Origin: JAJFUI01 sp039698035
GTDB lineage: Bacteria > Planctomycetota > Planctomycetia > Pirellulales > Thermoguttaceae
DNA length: 64,000 bases
Direction: 5' to 3'
Assembly (NCBI GenBank): GCA_039698035.1
Contig: JBDKSW010000004.1
Span: forward strand, 310,001 to 374,000
In this document: piece after piece, positions 1-8,877 of the stretch
How the letters are laid out: each line of letters starts with the position of its first letter
How positions within the stretch are numbered: the stretch's first letter is position 1
Position numbers and translations under genes: made by a program
Notes under the pieces: generated by a model
Told to the model about the DNA's origin: nothing
The model's database searches: none
What the model saw: only the letters and a program-made list of their open reading frames with translations

Positions 1-1830
1 AAATTGGAACAGCACGTCCAGCGGCCGAGGATCGTCCGGCGCGGCCCGCGCCGCGGCGTCGAAAGCCGCTTTGGCTCGCTCCATCTCCCCCTTGGCCCAC
101 CACGCACTGCCCAGCATCAGGTGTGCGGCCGGATCGTGCGGCCGTGCGCTGACGCCTGACTGGGCGACCGTCACCGCTTCGTCCGGCTTCCCATTCCAAA
201 CGGCCTCCTCCACCCACCGAGCCGTCAGCTCGGCCGAATTGGCGATGTCGGTCATTCGCAGCTCGCGATATCGCCGGGCCTCTTCCGTGCGCGATTCGTG
301 CTCCAAGAGCGAGATCAACTGCTGATAGATCACCTGGCGATCCCAGATTCGCGGCGGATTCAGCGCGTTGGCCACCGTCAAGGCCTGTTGGCAACAGCGG
401 ATGCCCGCCGAATATTTTCCCGCGCGAACGCACACGGCGGCCGCCGCCATCCGAGGCGTCAGATCGCGCGATGCCATCGCCGTGGCCTGCTCGTAGGCGG
501 CCAGCGACGGGTCCCATCGCTGGAGAGCCGCGTTCGCCGCGCCCAGCACCAGCCATGCCTGGTAGATTCCTCGTTGCCCCAGTTCCGTCTGGCTCGCAGC
601 CTCCTTGTCGCCGGCCAACTTGGCGACCAAGTCAATCGCGTTCTGATAGTCGCCGTTCCGCAACGCGATCTGCCCTCGTCGCAGGTCGATGAGCGGCCGC
701 AAACTGAACTTCGCTTGCGATCGCAACGTCGTGCAAAGTGTTTCGAGCGATCGGAGCGTTGTTTCCGCCTCGTCCAGACGGTTTTCCTGAATCATTGCGT
801 CGGCCAACAGCAGGTGCAGAACCGTGTCGCGCTGGCCCGCGCCCTTCAGTCCGGTCCGCCACGTTTCGATGGCATGCCGCAAATCGCCCCGTCCGACATA
901 CAGTTGACCCAGCCCCAGATAGCCTTTCGCATCGGACGGCGCGCTGGCGATTGCCCGCTGATAATAGCCGACCGCCGCGTCGAACAGGCCCTTCATCTTC
1001 GCCGGATCCGACTTGGCAAGGGCCATCCGTTCCTGGGCGTCAACGGCCGCGGCCAGCAGGACGTCGAAGTCTTCGGGCCCTAGGCGCAGCGCCGCCCGAA
1101 GATCGTCCTCGGCCCCGGGCAGTCTCTGTTGCACCCGGTACCGCCATCTCGCCAAGTAAACGCGAGGATCCTGGTAGACGTGCGGCTCTCCGGACCGCGG
1201 ATCCAGCACCGGCTGAAACGCCCGCTCAACCGCGGAGGGCGCGACCGCCGCATTCTTCGCGCGGAACTGGCCGAAAACGGCCAACGCCTGAAGGCCCGGC
1301 CCATGCCATTGCTCGGGCGCCAGTTGCGAGGCCGGCTGTCGCTCCCATTGGGCCAAATTCTTCGCTTCGTTCTCGGCCGTCTGATGCTGGCCTCCCTTGA
1401 GCAAGAGTTCCACGAGTCGCCTGCGAATTCGGAGCTTCGTCTCGATCGTCGCACTGTTGTCCGCCGCGCCCAAGGCCGCCTGGTAAAGCTCGACGGCCCG
1501 CTGGGGATTCGCCGCCGAAAGGTCGTAGACCTCCGCCAGCCGAATTCGGGCGGTTGCGTCGTCCGGACGCAGTTGCAGGTAGCGGAGAAAATACGCCCCG
1601 GCGTCCTGATAGTGTCGCTCGCTCGCGAGCGCCTCGGCCCGATCCCGCACGCTCCTGGCCATCCGCACCACCTGATACGTCCGCACGAAGTACAGGGCAA
1701 GAATCGCCAGGCACGCGATGAGCAGCGTGAACAGCATGAAGCGGATGCGCGGGACGCGGCGCATGTTCCGCGGACGCCCGGAGTCGCCGTTGCCGCAACC
1801 ATTGCCGCCGTTCTTGGAAGATGGAGTCAT
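1..1830 (-). CDS. Membrane-anchored TPR-repeat protein (3' end beyond the window)
   Basis: An open frame of 610 codons starts at the ATG ending at 1830 and runs off the left edge without a stop. The N-terminus is polar and Gly/Asn-rich, followed by one hydrophobic segment at about residues 29-49 and then a long helical region. Repeated patterns such as YFLRYLQLRPDDATARIRLA and YYQRAIASAPSDAKGYLGLG are classic tetratricopeptide repeats. The start lies 11 bp after the BY-kinase stop on the same strand, so the two are probably co-transcribed. TPR proteins often accompany exosortase and exopolysaccharide operons as assembly scaffolds (inference). The full length is unknown because the gene is cut by the edge. 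Confidence 0.8.
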   Translation of the reverse strand, partial: MTPSSKNGGNGCGNGDSGRPRNMRRVPRIRFMLFTLLIACLAILALYFVRTYQVVRMARSVRDRAEALASERHYQDAGAYFLRYLQLRPDDATARIRLAEVYDLSAANPQRAVELYQAALGAADNSATIETKLRIRRRLVELLLKGGQHQTAENEAKNLAQWERQPASQLAPEQWHGPGLQALAVFGQFRAKNAAVAPSAVERAFQPVLDPRSGEPHVYQDPRVYLARWRYRVQQRLPGAEDDLRAALRLGPEDFDVLLAAAVDAQERMALAKSDPAKMKGLFDAAVGYYQRAIASAPSDAKGYLGLGQLYVGRGDLRHAIETWRTGLKGAGQRDTVLHLLLADAMIQENRLDEAETTLRSLETLCTTLRSQAKFSLRPLIDLRRGQIALRNGDYQNAIDLVAKLAGDKEAASQTELGQRGIYQAWLVLGAANAALQRWDPSLAAYEQATAMASRDLTPRMAAAAVCVRAGKYSAGIRCCQQALTVANALNPPRIWDRQVIYQQLISLLEHESRTEEARRYRELRMTDIANSAELTARWVEEAVWNGKPDEAVTVAQSGVSARPHDPAAHLMLGSAWWAKGEMERAKAAFDAAARAAPDDPRPLDVLFQF

Positions 1831-1841
1831 GGCAAGTCGCG

Positions 1842-4145
1842 TTACTGGGAAACGTGCCCGTATCGACCATAACGATAGGCGTACTGGCGCGTCGGCACGC
1901 CGTTGAGCACGGCCCCGACGACATGCCCGCCCGCCGCCACAAGACGTTCCGTCGCCATCTGCACCTGATCGGCGCGGCTCACGTCGCGCATCACACAGAC
2001 CAGCGAGGCGTCCGCGCCCCGCGCCAAGACCAGGGCCTCGCTGGCCGCCAGCACCGGCGGCGTGTCTACGATCACATAGCGGTAAGTGTCCGGGACGCGC
2101 TGGATCACCGATCTCCATGCCCCGTTGCCAAGCAGTCGATGCGGACTCGTCCGCGGACGGCCCGCCGGCAACACGCACACCTGGGCGTCCGCGTCGCCGC
2201 CTGCGACCACGATTGCCTTCGCGATCTCGCATTCACCGGCCAGAACGTCAACCAGTCCCGGTTCGAGCGGAATGTCGAACACGCGATGAATGTCCGGAGA
2301 CCGCAGATCGCCGTCAATTAGCAGGATGGGTTCATTGGTCGCTTTGGCGAGACTCGTTGCCAACTGCGCGGCCACACTCGTCTTTCCCTCGTCTCTCGAA
2401 GCGCTGGTAACGGCCAGCACGCGCACGTCGTGCATCTCGCTCGACAAAATCAGCGCCGTGCGAAGACTGTCGATGCTCTCTTCAAACATCTCGATTTCCT
2501 CGCGAACGGCGGCCACGGACGACTCGCGCGGATCATGGGTCCGAATTGGCAGCCGCGTCGTCTCTCCCAAGACGGCCAGCGCCGACTGCTGCCGAAGGCA
2601 AGCGGAATCGCCAATCCGGCGAACGTAGCGCTCCCAGCCCGCCGCCACGCCGAACGGGAGGCAGAGACCGATCAGCAGCGCGAGGCCCGCGTTCCGATAG
2701 GGAAACTCTTGCACCGGCGCCTGCGGCGGAGTCGCCTCCTGATGCCAGATCACGCGCGGCGGAGCGCCCTGTTCCGTCTGCAACTCGAATTGGCGAGCCG
2801 TGATTCGATCCAGCACCATCTCCGACTGCGCCAATTCGTCCCTCTTGAACAACAGGTCAAGACTCTCGCCGCTGGCCTTCCCCAACTCCTTTTGATAGCT
2901 CGCATAGTCGGCTGACAGACGCTCCTCGGCAATCTGGTAACCCCGCTGGACGCACTGCAACTGTCGCAACTCCTCGCGGCGTTTGGCGATCGCGACCGCT
3001 TCGAGTTCCTTGCGCTTGGCGATCGCATACAACTCCGCCTCCTTCGCCGCCCGCACACGCAACTGGTCCTTGAACCTGTCGAGCGACTCCTGGTCCCGCC
3101 GCACTTCTTCGAGCTTTCGCTGATAGGCGGCCGACTGCTTGCCGCGGGCCGCGACGCCCTCGATGGCATCCAACATCGCCTGCTTCCCGGCGATCTGCTG
3201 CATCGCGTTCTTCACCGACACGTTCTCGGAAACCGTCCGATCAATGAACAAATCCCGAAGCAAGCGTTCCTCGTCCGACAGGCTTGCCGCATATGTCGGC
3301 CGGGCGACGGTCTGCGGCGCAGCGGCCGATTCCTCCTCGATGGCCTTCAGCCGGGCCGTCACCATCGCCCGCTCCAGCTGAACATTCATCAGTCGAACCT
3401 GGAGCTCCGCCAGCGGATGGCGCCCGCTGCCGGCCGGCGTTGGGCTGGCGAGCGACGCCGACGCATCGTTGGTCGTCAGTTGCTTGGCCAACGCGCCGAT
3501 CTGCGCTCGAAGCGAGGCCACCGTCTCGTGCCGCATGCCCATCTCGCGCGTCAAGGCGCGAATGATGTCCTTGTTGCGCGCCGCTTCCGTGTCTCTTCGC
3601 GCCTTGAGGTACTGAGCCGCCACCTCGTTCACCACCAAGGCCGCGCTGCGAGGGTCGGCGCTGGCGTAGGAGATCGTGAAGGCGTCGGACTCGGCCAGCG
3701 AGGACACTTTAACGTGCTTCGACAACCAGGCCACCGGATCCGCTTCTCTTCGGATCTCTGGCAACCCGGCAATGGACGGCTCGGCGACCACCCGGCCCAT
3801 GATCCACGCGCTTTGAATGAGCTGCATCTGCGTGAGGAAGTACGCCTTCGCGCGTTCCCCCTGTTTTGGCGCGAACGCGATGTACTGGGGCTGGTCGGCG
3901 ATTTCCAGCAGCGCCTGGGCTTCATACTGCGGCACGAACAACAGCAAGACCACGCCCACCGAAACGGCTGCCAACCCCACGCCGACCGGCACGGCCACTT
4001 TCCACCACCGGCGCACCACATGAAGCAAGAAGTGTGGATCGGACGATTCTCCAGGCATCGAGACCGACGACCCGGCTTTCCATGGCGACGGCGAATACTT
4101 TCGATGGCCAGCCACCTGCAATGCGGTTTCTTCTTGGTGATCCAT
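1842..4145 (-). CDS. Wzz-type chain-length protein fused to a BY-kinase (polysaccharide co-polymerase)
   Basis: A 767-residue inner-membrane protein. It has a first membrane segment at about 48-71, a long coiled-coil periplasmic part rich in Glu, Arg and Ala, a second membrane segment near 480-500, and a cytoplasmic ATPase domain. The ATPase shows a Walker A-like SASRDEGKT (581-589), a Walker A' LLIDGDLRSP (608-617) and a Walker B VIVDTPP (691-697). The C-terminus carries a tyrosine cluster (Y755, Y757, Y759, Y762), the autophosphorylation site of bacterial tyrosine kinases such as Wzc and CpsD. In this family phosphorylation cycles control polymer length and export. It lies between the exosortase and the TPR gene on the same strand, with a Wza-like protein 5 kb away. 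Confidence 0.92.
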   Translation of the reverse strand: MDHQEETALQVAGHRKYSPSPWKAGSSVSMPGESSDPHFLLHVVRRWWKVAVPVGVGLAAVSVGVVLLLFVPQYEAQALLEIADQPQYIAFAPKQGERAKAYFLTQMQLIQSAWIMGRVVAEPSIAGLPEIRREADPVAWLSKHVKVSSLAESDAFTISYASADPRSAALVVNEVAAQYLKARRDTEAARNKDIIRALTREMGMRHETVASLRAQIGALAKQLTTNDASASLASPTPAGSGRHPLAELQVRLMNVQLERAMVTARLKAIEEESAAAPQTVARPTYAASLSDEERLLRDLFIDRTVSENVSVKNAMQQIAGKQAMLDAIEGVAARGKQSAAYQRKLEEVRRDQESLDRFKDQLRVRAAKEAELYAIAKRKELEAVAIAKRREELRQLQCVQRGYQIAEERLSADYASYQKELGKASGESLDLLFKRDELAQSEMVLDRITARQFELQTEQGAPPRVIWHQEATPPQAPVQEFPYRNAGLALLIGLCLPFGVAAGWERYVRRIGDSACLRQQSALAVLGETTRLPIRTHDPRESSVAAVREEIEMFEESIDSLRTALILSSEMHDVRVLAVTSASRDEGKTSVAAQLATSLAKATNEPILLIDGDLRSPDIHRVFDIPLEPGLVDVLAGECEIAKAIVVAGGDADAQVCVLPAGRPRTSPHRLLGNGAWRSVIQRVPDTYRYVIVDTPPVLAASEALVLARGADASLVCVMRDVSRADQVQMATERLVAAGGHVVGAVLNGVPTRQYAYRYGRYGHVSQ

Positions 4146-4210
4146 CGCTGCTCTCCGACGCTTGTTGGCTCGCGACGCGGCCGCGAGCGATCTGACCGCA
4201 GAGGAATAGA

Positions 4211-5113
4211 CTAGCGGGTCATGGGCCCGCCTGAGCGCCTCGATCGACGACCGGCGACCGCGTCAACGCCGACCAACTCGACCTCGCTCCACGATTTGCC
4301 AAGCCACCACAACACCAAGGCAAACAGTGCGGCCGCAAACGGAATCATCAGCCATCCGGCCGCATCGTGGCTGAACTTCTTCGCTGCATCCGTCTCGGCG
4401 TATTGAAACAACAAGCTCGTCACCACAACGCGCGATACGTTGGCGACAACCGCGATCGGAACGGCGCTCAACAGAAGAATCGTTCTTTCCCACCACAGTC
4501 GATGCGACAATACGACGTAAGCCGAAGCCAGGGCCGCAATGCCCATGAAGATCCGCAGCCCCGAGCAGGCCTGCTCGACTTCAAGCGTATGGTCGCCGAG
4601 CACGATCGTGTGTCCTTCTGGCAACGCCGGCTGCCCTAACACTTGAAGCGCCCAGCAACTCACGTTCGTGGCGATCGTTTGCAGCGGCAGGCTGAGCCCC
4701 AACTCCAAACGGTACGGCAATCGCACCATGAACCAAAGAAAGAGTATCGCCGGCAGGCTCCAAACCAAGATGCGGAGCCCGCAAAACAGCCACACGACGC
4801 CTGCCACCCAGAACATGACCGACCAACCGTCGAATGCCTCGAGGTAGTACCTCGCGCCGACCACGCGGATCGCGACGCTTGCCGCCAACGGCGCCAGCCC
4901 GGCCCAATGAATCCTCGACTCGTACGCCGGCATTCGGTCGCGTCGAGCCCAAAGAAAATAGAGCGCCAGCGGCGCCACGAAGAAACCGTGCGAATAGTCA
5001 GGCTCTCGCACCCAGGTCGCCGCCAACTGCCACAGCGTCGGCCAATAAGACCAGGTGAACAGCACCGCCAGCGCGGCAACGACCGAAGCTTTTCGCAGGA
5101 CAGAAGTGCGCAT
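4211..5113 (-). CDS. Exosortase (PEP-CTERM sorting transpeptidase)
   Basis: A polytopic membrane protein of 300 residues with about eight hydrophobic segments. The exosortase signatures are all visible: YSHGF (40-44), the active-site Cys in EQACSGLRIF (C183), Arg in ANVSRVV (R228) and His in KKFSHDAAG (H249). Exosortases cleave PEP-CTERM tails and are thought to attach the proteins to surface material. The open frame extends 118 codons upstream, but that part is Arg-rich and non-membrane, so the ATG ending at 5113 (MRTSVLRKAS) is preferred. Two PEP-CTERM proteins lie 1-2.5 kb away on the other strand. It is probably the first gene of a leftward operon with the BY-kinase and TPR genes. Confidence 0.93.
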   Translation of the reverse strand: MRTSVLRKASVVAALAVLFTWSYWPTLWQLAATWVREPDYSHGFFVAPLALYFLWARRDRMPAYESRIHWAGLAPLAASVAIRVVGARYYLEAFDGWSVMFWVAGVVWLFCGLRILVWSLPAILFLWFMVRLPYRLELGLSLPLQTIATNVSCWALQVLGQPALPEGHTIVLGDHTLEVEQACSGLRIFMGIAALASAYVVLSHRLWWERTILLLSAVPIAVVANVSRVVVTSLLFQYAETDAAKKFSHDAAGWLMIPFAAALFALVLWWLGKSWSEVELVGVDAVAGRRSRRSGGPMTR

Positions 5114-5447
5114 ACTCCGTACCCGTCGGTGACAGGCCCGACTTCCCGTCGCTCGGCGCAACACCCACCCGCAGCGCGCGGCAGACGCCCGAACTTGCAG
5201 TGGGTCACCCCGTGCCAAAACGCCCCCCGCCTTCCCAGAATACTCGGCGTTATAGTAGACATCGCAATCTTGACCGTGAATCGGATGATTGCTTAAGACA
5301 TCATGGAACGAAAGAGTAACCCGGCGCGGCCCGCGATTCTGACATTTCACCGTGACGTTGACTCGCTCCCGGTCACGCCTAGAATACAGCGTTTGCCAAT
5401 CATCGCGTCTCGGCGCATTTCGGTCTTTCTCTCGGAGACGACTCAGA
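5114..5447. other. Divergent intergenic region, exosortase / sigma factor
   Basis: This 334-bp gap separates the leftward exosortase operon from the rightward sigma-factor gene. A good sigma-70-like promoter for the sigma gene is annotated at 5358-5385. On the minus strand a weaker candidate, TTCACG-N17-TACTAT, lies near 5247-5280 and could serve the exosortase operon. No conserved small ORF or RNA was recognised. Confidence 0.5.
5358..5385 (+). promoter_or_regulatory. Sigma-70-type promoter of the small sigma-factor gene
   Basis: TTGACT (5358-5363), a 16-bp spacer and TAGAAT (5380-5385) match the -35 and -10 consensus at 5/6 positions each. The predicted transcript would start near 5392, about 56 nt before the chosen ATG at 5448. 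No experimental support is available. Confidence 0.55.
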
Positions 5448-6098
5448 ATGAAAGACGTTCGCGGCAACCGCCCGTTTCACCTCCGAGTCGCCGCAAGTCT
5501 GGATCCGCCAACGAGCCTCGCCGCGTCGAGCGACGTTCGACCGCGCGATGACGCTTGTGGACCAGCGGCCGACTACCAGCTTGCCTCGCGATGCGTAGCT
5601 GGCGAGGTCGCCGCCTGGGAACAGCTTTACACCCAGTGCCACGATCCTCTGTGCCTCTCGATCACGGCCATGCTGGGCCGCCGCGGTGGCGACCGCGATC
5701 TTGTCGACGAAATCGCCGCCAGGGTGTGGTATCGTCTCGTGGACAATGACGGCGAACTTCTGGCACGCTACAGCCCAACCCGCGGAGCCCGACTCACCAC
5801 GTTCATGCGGGCCCTGGCACGCGACGAGATGTGCCGGCATTTCCGCGCCACGGTCCGACGACGCAACCGCGAATCCATCGCCGTCCAATCGCGACGCCGC
5901 AACGAAAATGGCAGTGCGGACATTTTGCGCAGCGACCTAAACTCCTTCCTCACGACGCTTACCCCGCAAGAGCACGCCTTTTGTTGCGAGGTGCTCATGG
6001 GAGAGCCATGCCTGTCCGGCATTTCCCGGGCGAGAACGAACGCCTGGCAGCTCACCCACCGCGTCTACCAGAAGTTCCGCCGCTTCTTTGGCGGCTGA
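5448..6098 (+). CDS. Small sigma-70-like RNA polymerase sigma factor (ECF-like)
   Basis: A 216-residue protein. Residues about 45-125 resemble sigma region 2: a helical segment with EQLYTQCHDPL, the acidic DLVDEIAARVWYRLVD, and a basic DEMCRHFRATVRRRNRE. A shorter C-terminal part (LTPQEHAFCCEVLMGE and a terminal helix) would be a reduced region 4. Such factors recruit RNA polymerase to particular promoters. The ATG at 5448 is chosen because it follows the promoter at 5358-5385; the frame is open for 32 more codons upstream. Position between an exosortase operon and PEP-CTERM genes suggests control of this surface system (inference). No anti-sigma gene is adjacent. Confidence 0.7.
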   Translation: MKDVRGNRPFHLRVAASLDPPTSLAASSDVRPRDDACGPAADYQLASRCVAGEVAAWEQLYTQCHDPLCLSITAMLGRRGGDRDLVDEIAARVWYRLVDNDGELLARYSPTRGARLTTFMRALARDEMCRHFRATVRRRNRESIAVQSRRRNENGSADILRSDLNSFLTTLTPQEHAFCCEVLMGEPCLSGISRARTNAWQLTHRVYQKFRRFFGG

Positions 6099-6334
6099 GC
6101 CGCCCCCGTGCCGCACGGTCCGCCAAGACGGATCGCTCACGCTGGCCACGCGGCAATTCCGCAAGGCATGGCCGAACGCGCCATCGCGTTTCCAAGGCTT
6201 TCTTAGTCAGGAGTCAGCCCTCGGCGGCCTAGTAAAAGGTGGACGCTTCTTGGGTTCGCACGGGTCGCTCGCCTGCCGCTTGCAGGCGGTGATTCCGTCG
6301 ATTGGCCAGGGCCTGCTATCGGGGGACCGGAATC

Positions 6335-6853
6335 ATGAAACGTGCCATTGCACTGATCAGTCTGATGTCGCTCGCCATGCTGCCCGTGTCGGCCGCCGGC
6401 ATGGCCGTCGTGGCCAACACCGAAAACGCCCCTCAGAACTCGATCAATCTCGGCGAGCCCTCTTTCGGCGAGCCATGGCCGAGCGACAGCCCCTCGTTTT
6501 CTCCCATCGCGCGGGAATTCTCCGGCTGGAACGATTCCAGCGGCTGTGCAAATACGGACCGCGGGTCCCATCACCCAGGCGGCCACGGCCCAGGTTGCGG
6601 GCCAGCCCCCCACGACGACCCGCCGCCCAATCAAGACCATGACGTCTGCCTGCCCGAACCCGCAACGCTGGCCATCTGGTCCCTCCTGGGCCTCATGCTG
6701 GCGGTTCGCGTATGGCAGCGACGCCGGACCGACGCATGCGACGCCCCAACGCTCGCCTGCCAACCGATCGCAGTGCCCGCCCGACGCTGGACCCATGAGC
6801 AGCGGGCGGCCATCCGCGAATCGCTCGAACGGCATTGCCGTCGCCGATCGTAA
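6335..6853 (+). CDS. PEP-CTERM sorting-domain protein with a long C-terminal tail
   Basis: A secreted protein of 172 residues. It starts with a signal peptide (MKRAIALISLMSLAMLPVSA), followed by a Ser/Pro/Gly/His-rich low-complexity middle. A PEP-CTERM signal lies at about 106-132: LPEPATLAIW, a hydrophobic helix, then QRRR. Unusually about 40 more residues follow the basic stop-transfer run, whereas PEP-CTERM signals normally end the protein. The start is the ATG at 6335, placing the signal peptide at the N-terminus. It should be a substrate of the exosortase encoded 1.2 kb upstream. The mature function is not recognisable. Confidence 0.72.
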   Translation: MKRAIALISLMSLAMLPVSAAGMAVVANTENAPQNSINLGEPSFGEPWPSDSPSFSPIAREFSGWNDSSGCANTDRGSHHPGGHGPGCGPAPHDDPPPNQDHDVCLPEPATLAIWSLLGLMLAVRVWQRRRTDACDAPTLACQPIAVPARRWTHEQRAAIRESLERHCRRRS

Positions 6854-7016
6854 TCAACGAACCAACACCTTGCAATCAATTGGCACTCTGGCCGCGCCGG
6901 TGCGGCCGACGCCGCTTCGTAAACTTTCGATTGATGAAAGGAGACCTTCGCAGAATCATGGCCGATTCGTTAGGACACGTTCTGTCCGTTCAAAAACGTC
7001 ATTGGAGGCTCTAGTC

Positions 7017-7685
7017 ATGAACCGGTATTTGAGAATTGGCGCAACAGTCGTTGCATTGCTCGTCGCGCTGGCCGTCGTCGGCAACGCACGGGCAGCCTTT
7101 GTTACCAGCGGTGACACGATCACGGGCACGCTGGGCGATTGGGTGGACGCAGGCTATGTCCAACAACAAGACAAGCTGTGGACCTACGTGACGTCCAGCG
7201 ACCTTGACCTAGCCACGAGCATCACGTTCACCGTCGATGCGCTCGCCGACGGCACCTATATCCACACGCTCTCCATCGGCGGCATTGATTACACAGAGAG
7301 CGGTGCCACGCTGGACTACACGATCTCAATCACGACCCCCAACAATAATGGTCTGAACAATTTCGTGTTCCAGAGCGCCACGCTCGACACGACGACCGTG
7401 GGCGTCGGATCCACGGCCATCAAGGCACTCTATGCCGACTCGGAGACTCCCTTCCTGACGCTGACCAGCACTGATGGCAGCGCCGCGACTTCCGCGATCA
7501 CCGGCGACCTGACCACCCTGTATATCGCGGAGTCCTGGACCGTCGAGTCCAACGGCTACATCAACCAAACCTTCAATACGTTCACCGAAGGCGCGATTCC
7601 CGAGCCCCTCAGCATCGGCGTCTGGACGCTCCTGCTGGCCTGCGTCGGCGTTTCCGTGACCCTGCGGCGACGTCACAAGGCCTGA
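7017..7685 (+). CDS. PEP-CTERM sorting-domain protein
   Basis: A 222-residue secreted protein. It has a signal peptide (MNRYLRIGATVVALLVALAV, cleavage probably after ARA), a Thr/Asp/Gly-rich predicted beta-strand body, and a textbook C-terminal PEP-CTERM signal: IPEPLSIGVW, a hydrophobic helix, then RRRHKA. The frame is open far upstream, but the ATG at 7017 is the only start that exposes the signal peptide. The exosortase of the same island is the likely processing enzyme. The body matches no enzyme family I recognise and may be structural matrix material. Confidence 0.85.
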   Translation: MNRYLRIGATVVALLVALAVVGNARAAFVTSGDTITGTLGDWVDAGYVQQQDKLWTYVTSSDLDLATSITFTVDALADGTYIHTLSIGGIDYTESGATLDYTISITTPNNNGLNNFVFQSATLDTTTVGVGSTAIKALYADSETPFLTLTSTDGSAATSAITGDLTTLYIAESWTVESNGYINQTFNTFTEGAIPEPLSIGVWTLLLACVGVSVTLRRRHKA

Positions 7686-7714
7686 CCAGAAGGTCCCCTC
7701 GTCAGTACGCCATC

Positions 7715-7746
7715 GAGGGCCGTCCCAACCCCCAGGGGCGGCCCTC
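7715..7746. terminator. Bidirectional terminator-like hairpin
   Basis: Arms 7715-7726 and 7735-7746 form a 12-bp stem with one G-U pair and an 8-nt loop. It sits between the convergent PEP-CTERM gene and the small secreted protein gene. There is no T-tract, so termination is inferred from position and stability. Confidence 0.55.
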
Positions 7747-7927
7747 GCTCGCTTCCGCACAAGGCCAAGCGGCCAGCAAACACGGAGGGACCAGCCGCGT
7801 GTCCCGTCGGGCATGGATCCGCACCAGTAGCGACATCAACCACTCTTCAAGAAACGGAGCGCGGGCAAATTAAGCGACTTCGCGCCAAAGCCCCCATCCG
7901 CGACGACAGGCACTCTTTTTTCCGAGA

Positions 7928-8392
7928 TCAGCGGCCCGTCGTTGGGATGCCATGGCCCAAGGACGACGAACGCGGCGCCAGCCAATGACGCTGGCCCGAG
8001 GCCGCCGACGCCGCCGGGGACGCCCACCCGGAGACCGCTTGGCCACGCGGATAGTAATGCGAGTAGTACATGAACACGCTGCTCGATCCGGTCGGCCGGA
8101 CTCCCGCTTGTTCCTGGTAACGCGTCATTTCCTGGTCCAGCGTGTGGATGCCCGCGTCATTCCGTCCAATGGCATCCTGCTGTTGGCGCAGCGTGTTGTT
8201 CAACTGAAGCCGCGGCCGGACGAACATATGGTAGTTGTCCAGCGGCCCGCCGTTCTTCTGATAAAGCCCAAACCAAGGGCTAAGCGTCGGCCGGTTGGCC
8301 GGATCGCCGGGCATCTGGGCGCCGGCAACCTGGACCAAGGAAAGAACGACGCCGGCCGCGAGCACGGCCCAGCCTAGTCGTCGTTGCGTCAT
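7928..8392 (-). CDS. Small secreted planctomycete protein of unknown function
   Basis: A 154-residue protein with a signal peptide (MTQRRLGWAVLAAGVVLSLV, cleavage near AGAQ). The mature part has RPTLSPWFGLYQKNGGPLDN and YHMFVRPRLQL near its start, a Gln/Asp-rich helix, and a Tyr-rich FMYYSHYYPRG. From memory, small exported proteins with an SPW/Y-L-Y-N-G-P-L-NY pattern and a YYSHYYP motif recur across Pirellulales, but their role is unknown. The ATG ending at 8392 places the signal peptide first; the upstream codons in frame look non-coding. No enzymatic motif is visible. Confidence 0.65.
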   Translation of the reverse strand: MTQRRLGWAVLAAGVVLSLVQVAGAQMPGDPANRPTLSPWFGLYQKNGGPLDNYHMFVRPRLQLNNTLRQQQDAIGRNDAGIHTLDQEMTRYQEQAGVRPTGSSSVFMYYSHYYPRGQAVSGWASPAASAASGQRHWLAPRSSSLGHGIPTTGR

Positions 8393-8658
8393 GACAATTC
8401 TCCAAACGCCAATGCAAACAACGGTTCCATGAACGGCCCACAAATCCTATCCGGTGCGACGCGCCAAGCAAGACGCGGCTTGTCGACTCTCAACCATGTT
8501 CATCGACAGCCGCGCATTGGCGACGCCCCCGATTTTTTCAGAAGCTTCCTGTGAACCTCGTAATCTGCCATCCCGATCGCATCGAAGGATATCACTCTTG
8601 CGTCACACTCCCGCAACTTGATTTCGCCCTCGTCATTTGCTAGGCTGCTCGATGCCGT

Positions 8659-8862
8659 ATGGGACACAAGATCGCCAAGCTCATGCTCGAACACGCCGGC
8701 ACGTTCCTCGAACGCACCGAGGCCGTCCGTGTTGCCCTCTCGCTGGGCATGCCCCTCAACGAAATCGAGGAATACCTCGACTGGCTCGACGCCACCCGTG
8801 GACCACCGCCCGCCACGTCGTCGCCCCCATCCGACGAACCGCCCGGCGTCGAAAATCGCTGA
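8659..8862 (+). CDS. Small conserved planctomycete-type protein
   Basis: A 67-residue cytoplasmic protein. The first 47 residues form a compact helical unit: GHKIAKLMLEHAGTFLERTE, VRVALSLGMPLNEIEEYLDW, LD. The tail is Pro/Ser-rich and probably disordered. The amphipathic pattern and the acidic EIEEYLDWLD look like a small helix-turn-helix or adaptor fold. Similar short ORFs occur, from memory, in other planctomycetes. A weak promoter, TTGATT-N17-TAGGCT (8618-8646), ends only 12 bp before the ATG, so the mRNA may be nearly leaderless. Function unknown. Confidence 0.6.
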   Translation: MGHKIAKLMLEHAGTFLERTEAVRVALSLGMPLNEIEEYLDWLDATRGPPPATSSPPSDEPPGVENR

Positions 8863-8877
8863 CTCCCGTTCATCCCG

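Noticed and set aside
1080..1802. 240-codon Arg/Ser-rich frame on the minus strand
   Set aside because: It is a frame-shifted shadow of the TPR gene, whose true frame gives regular TPR repeats.
4211..5467. Longer version of the exosortase starting at 5467
   Set aside because: The extra 118 residues are charged, non-membrane and overlap the divergent promoter region; the family starts near the first membrane helix.
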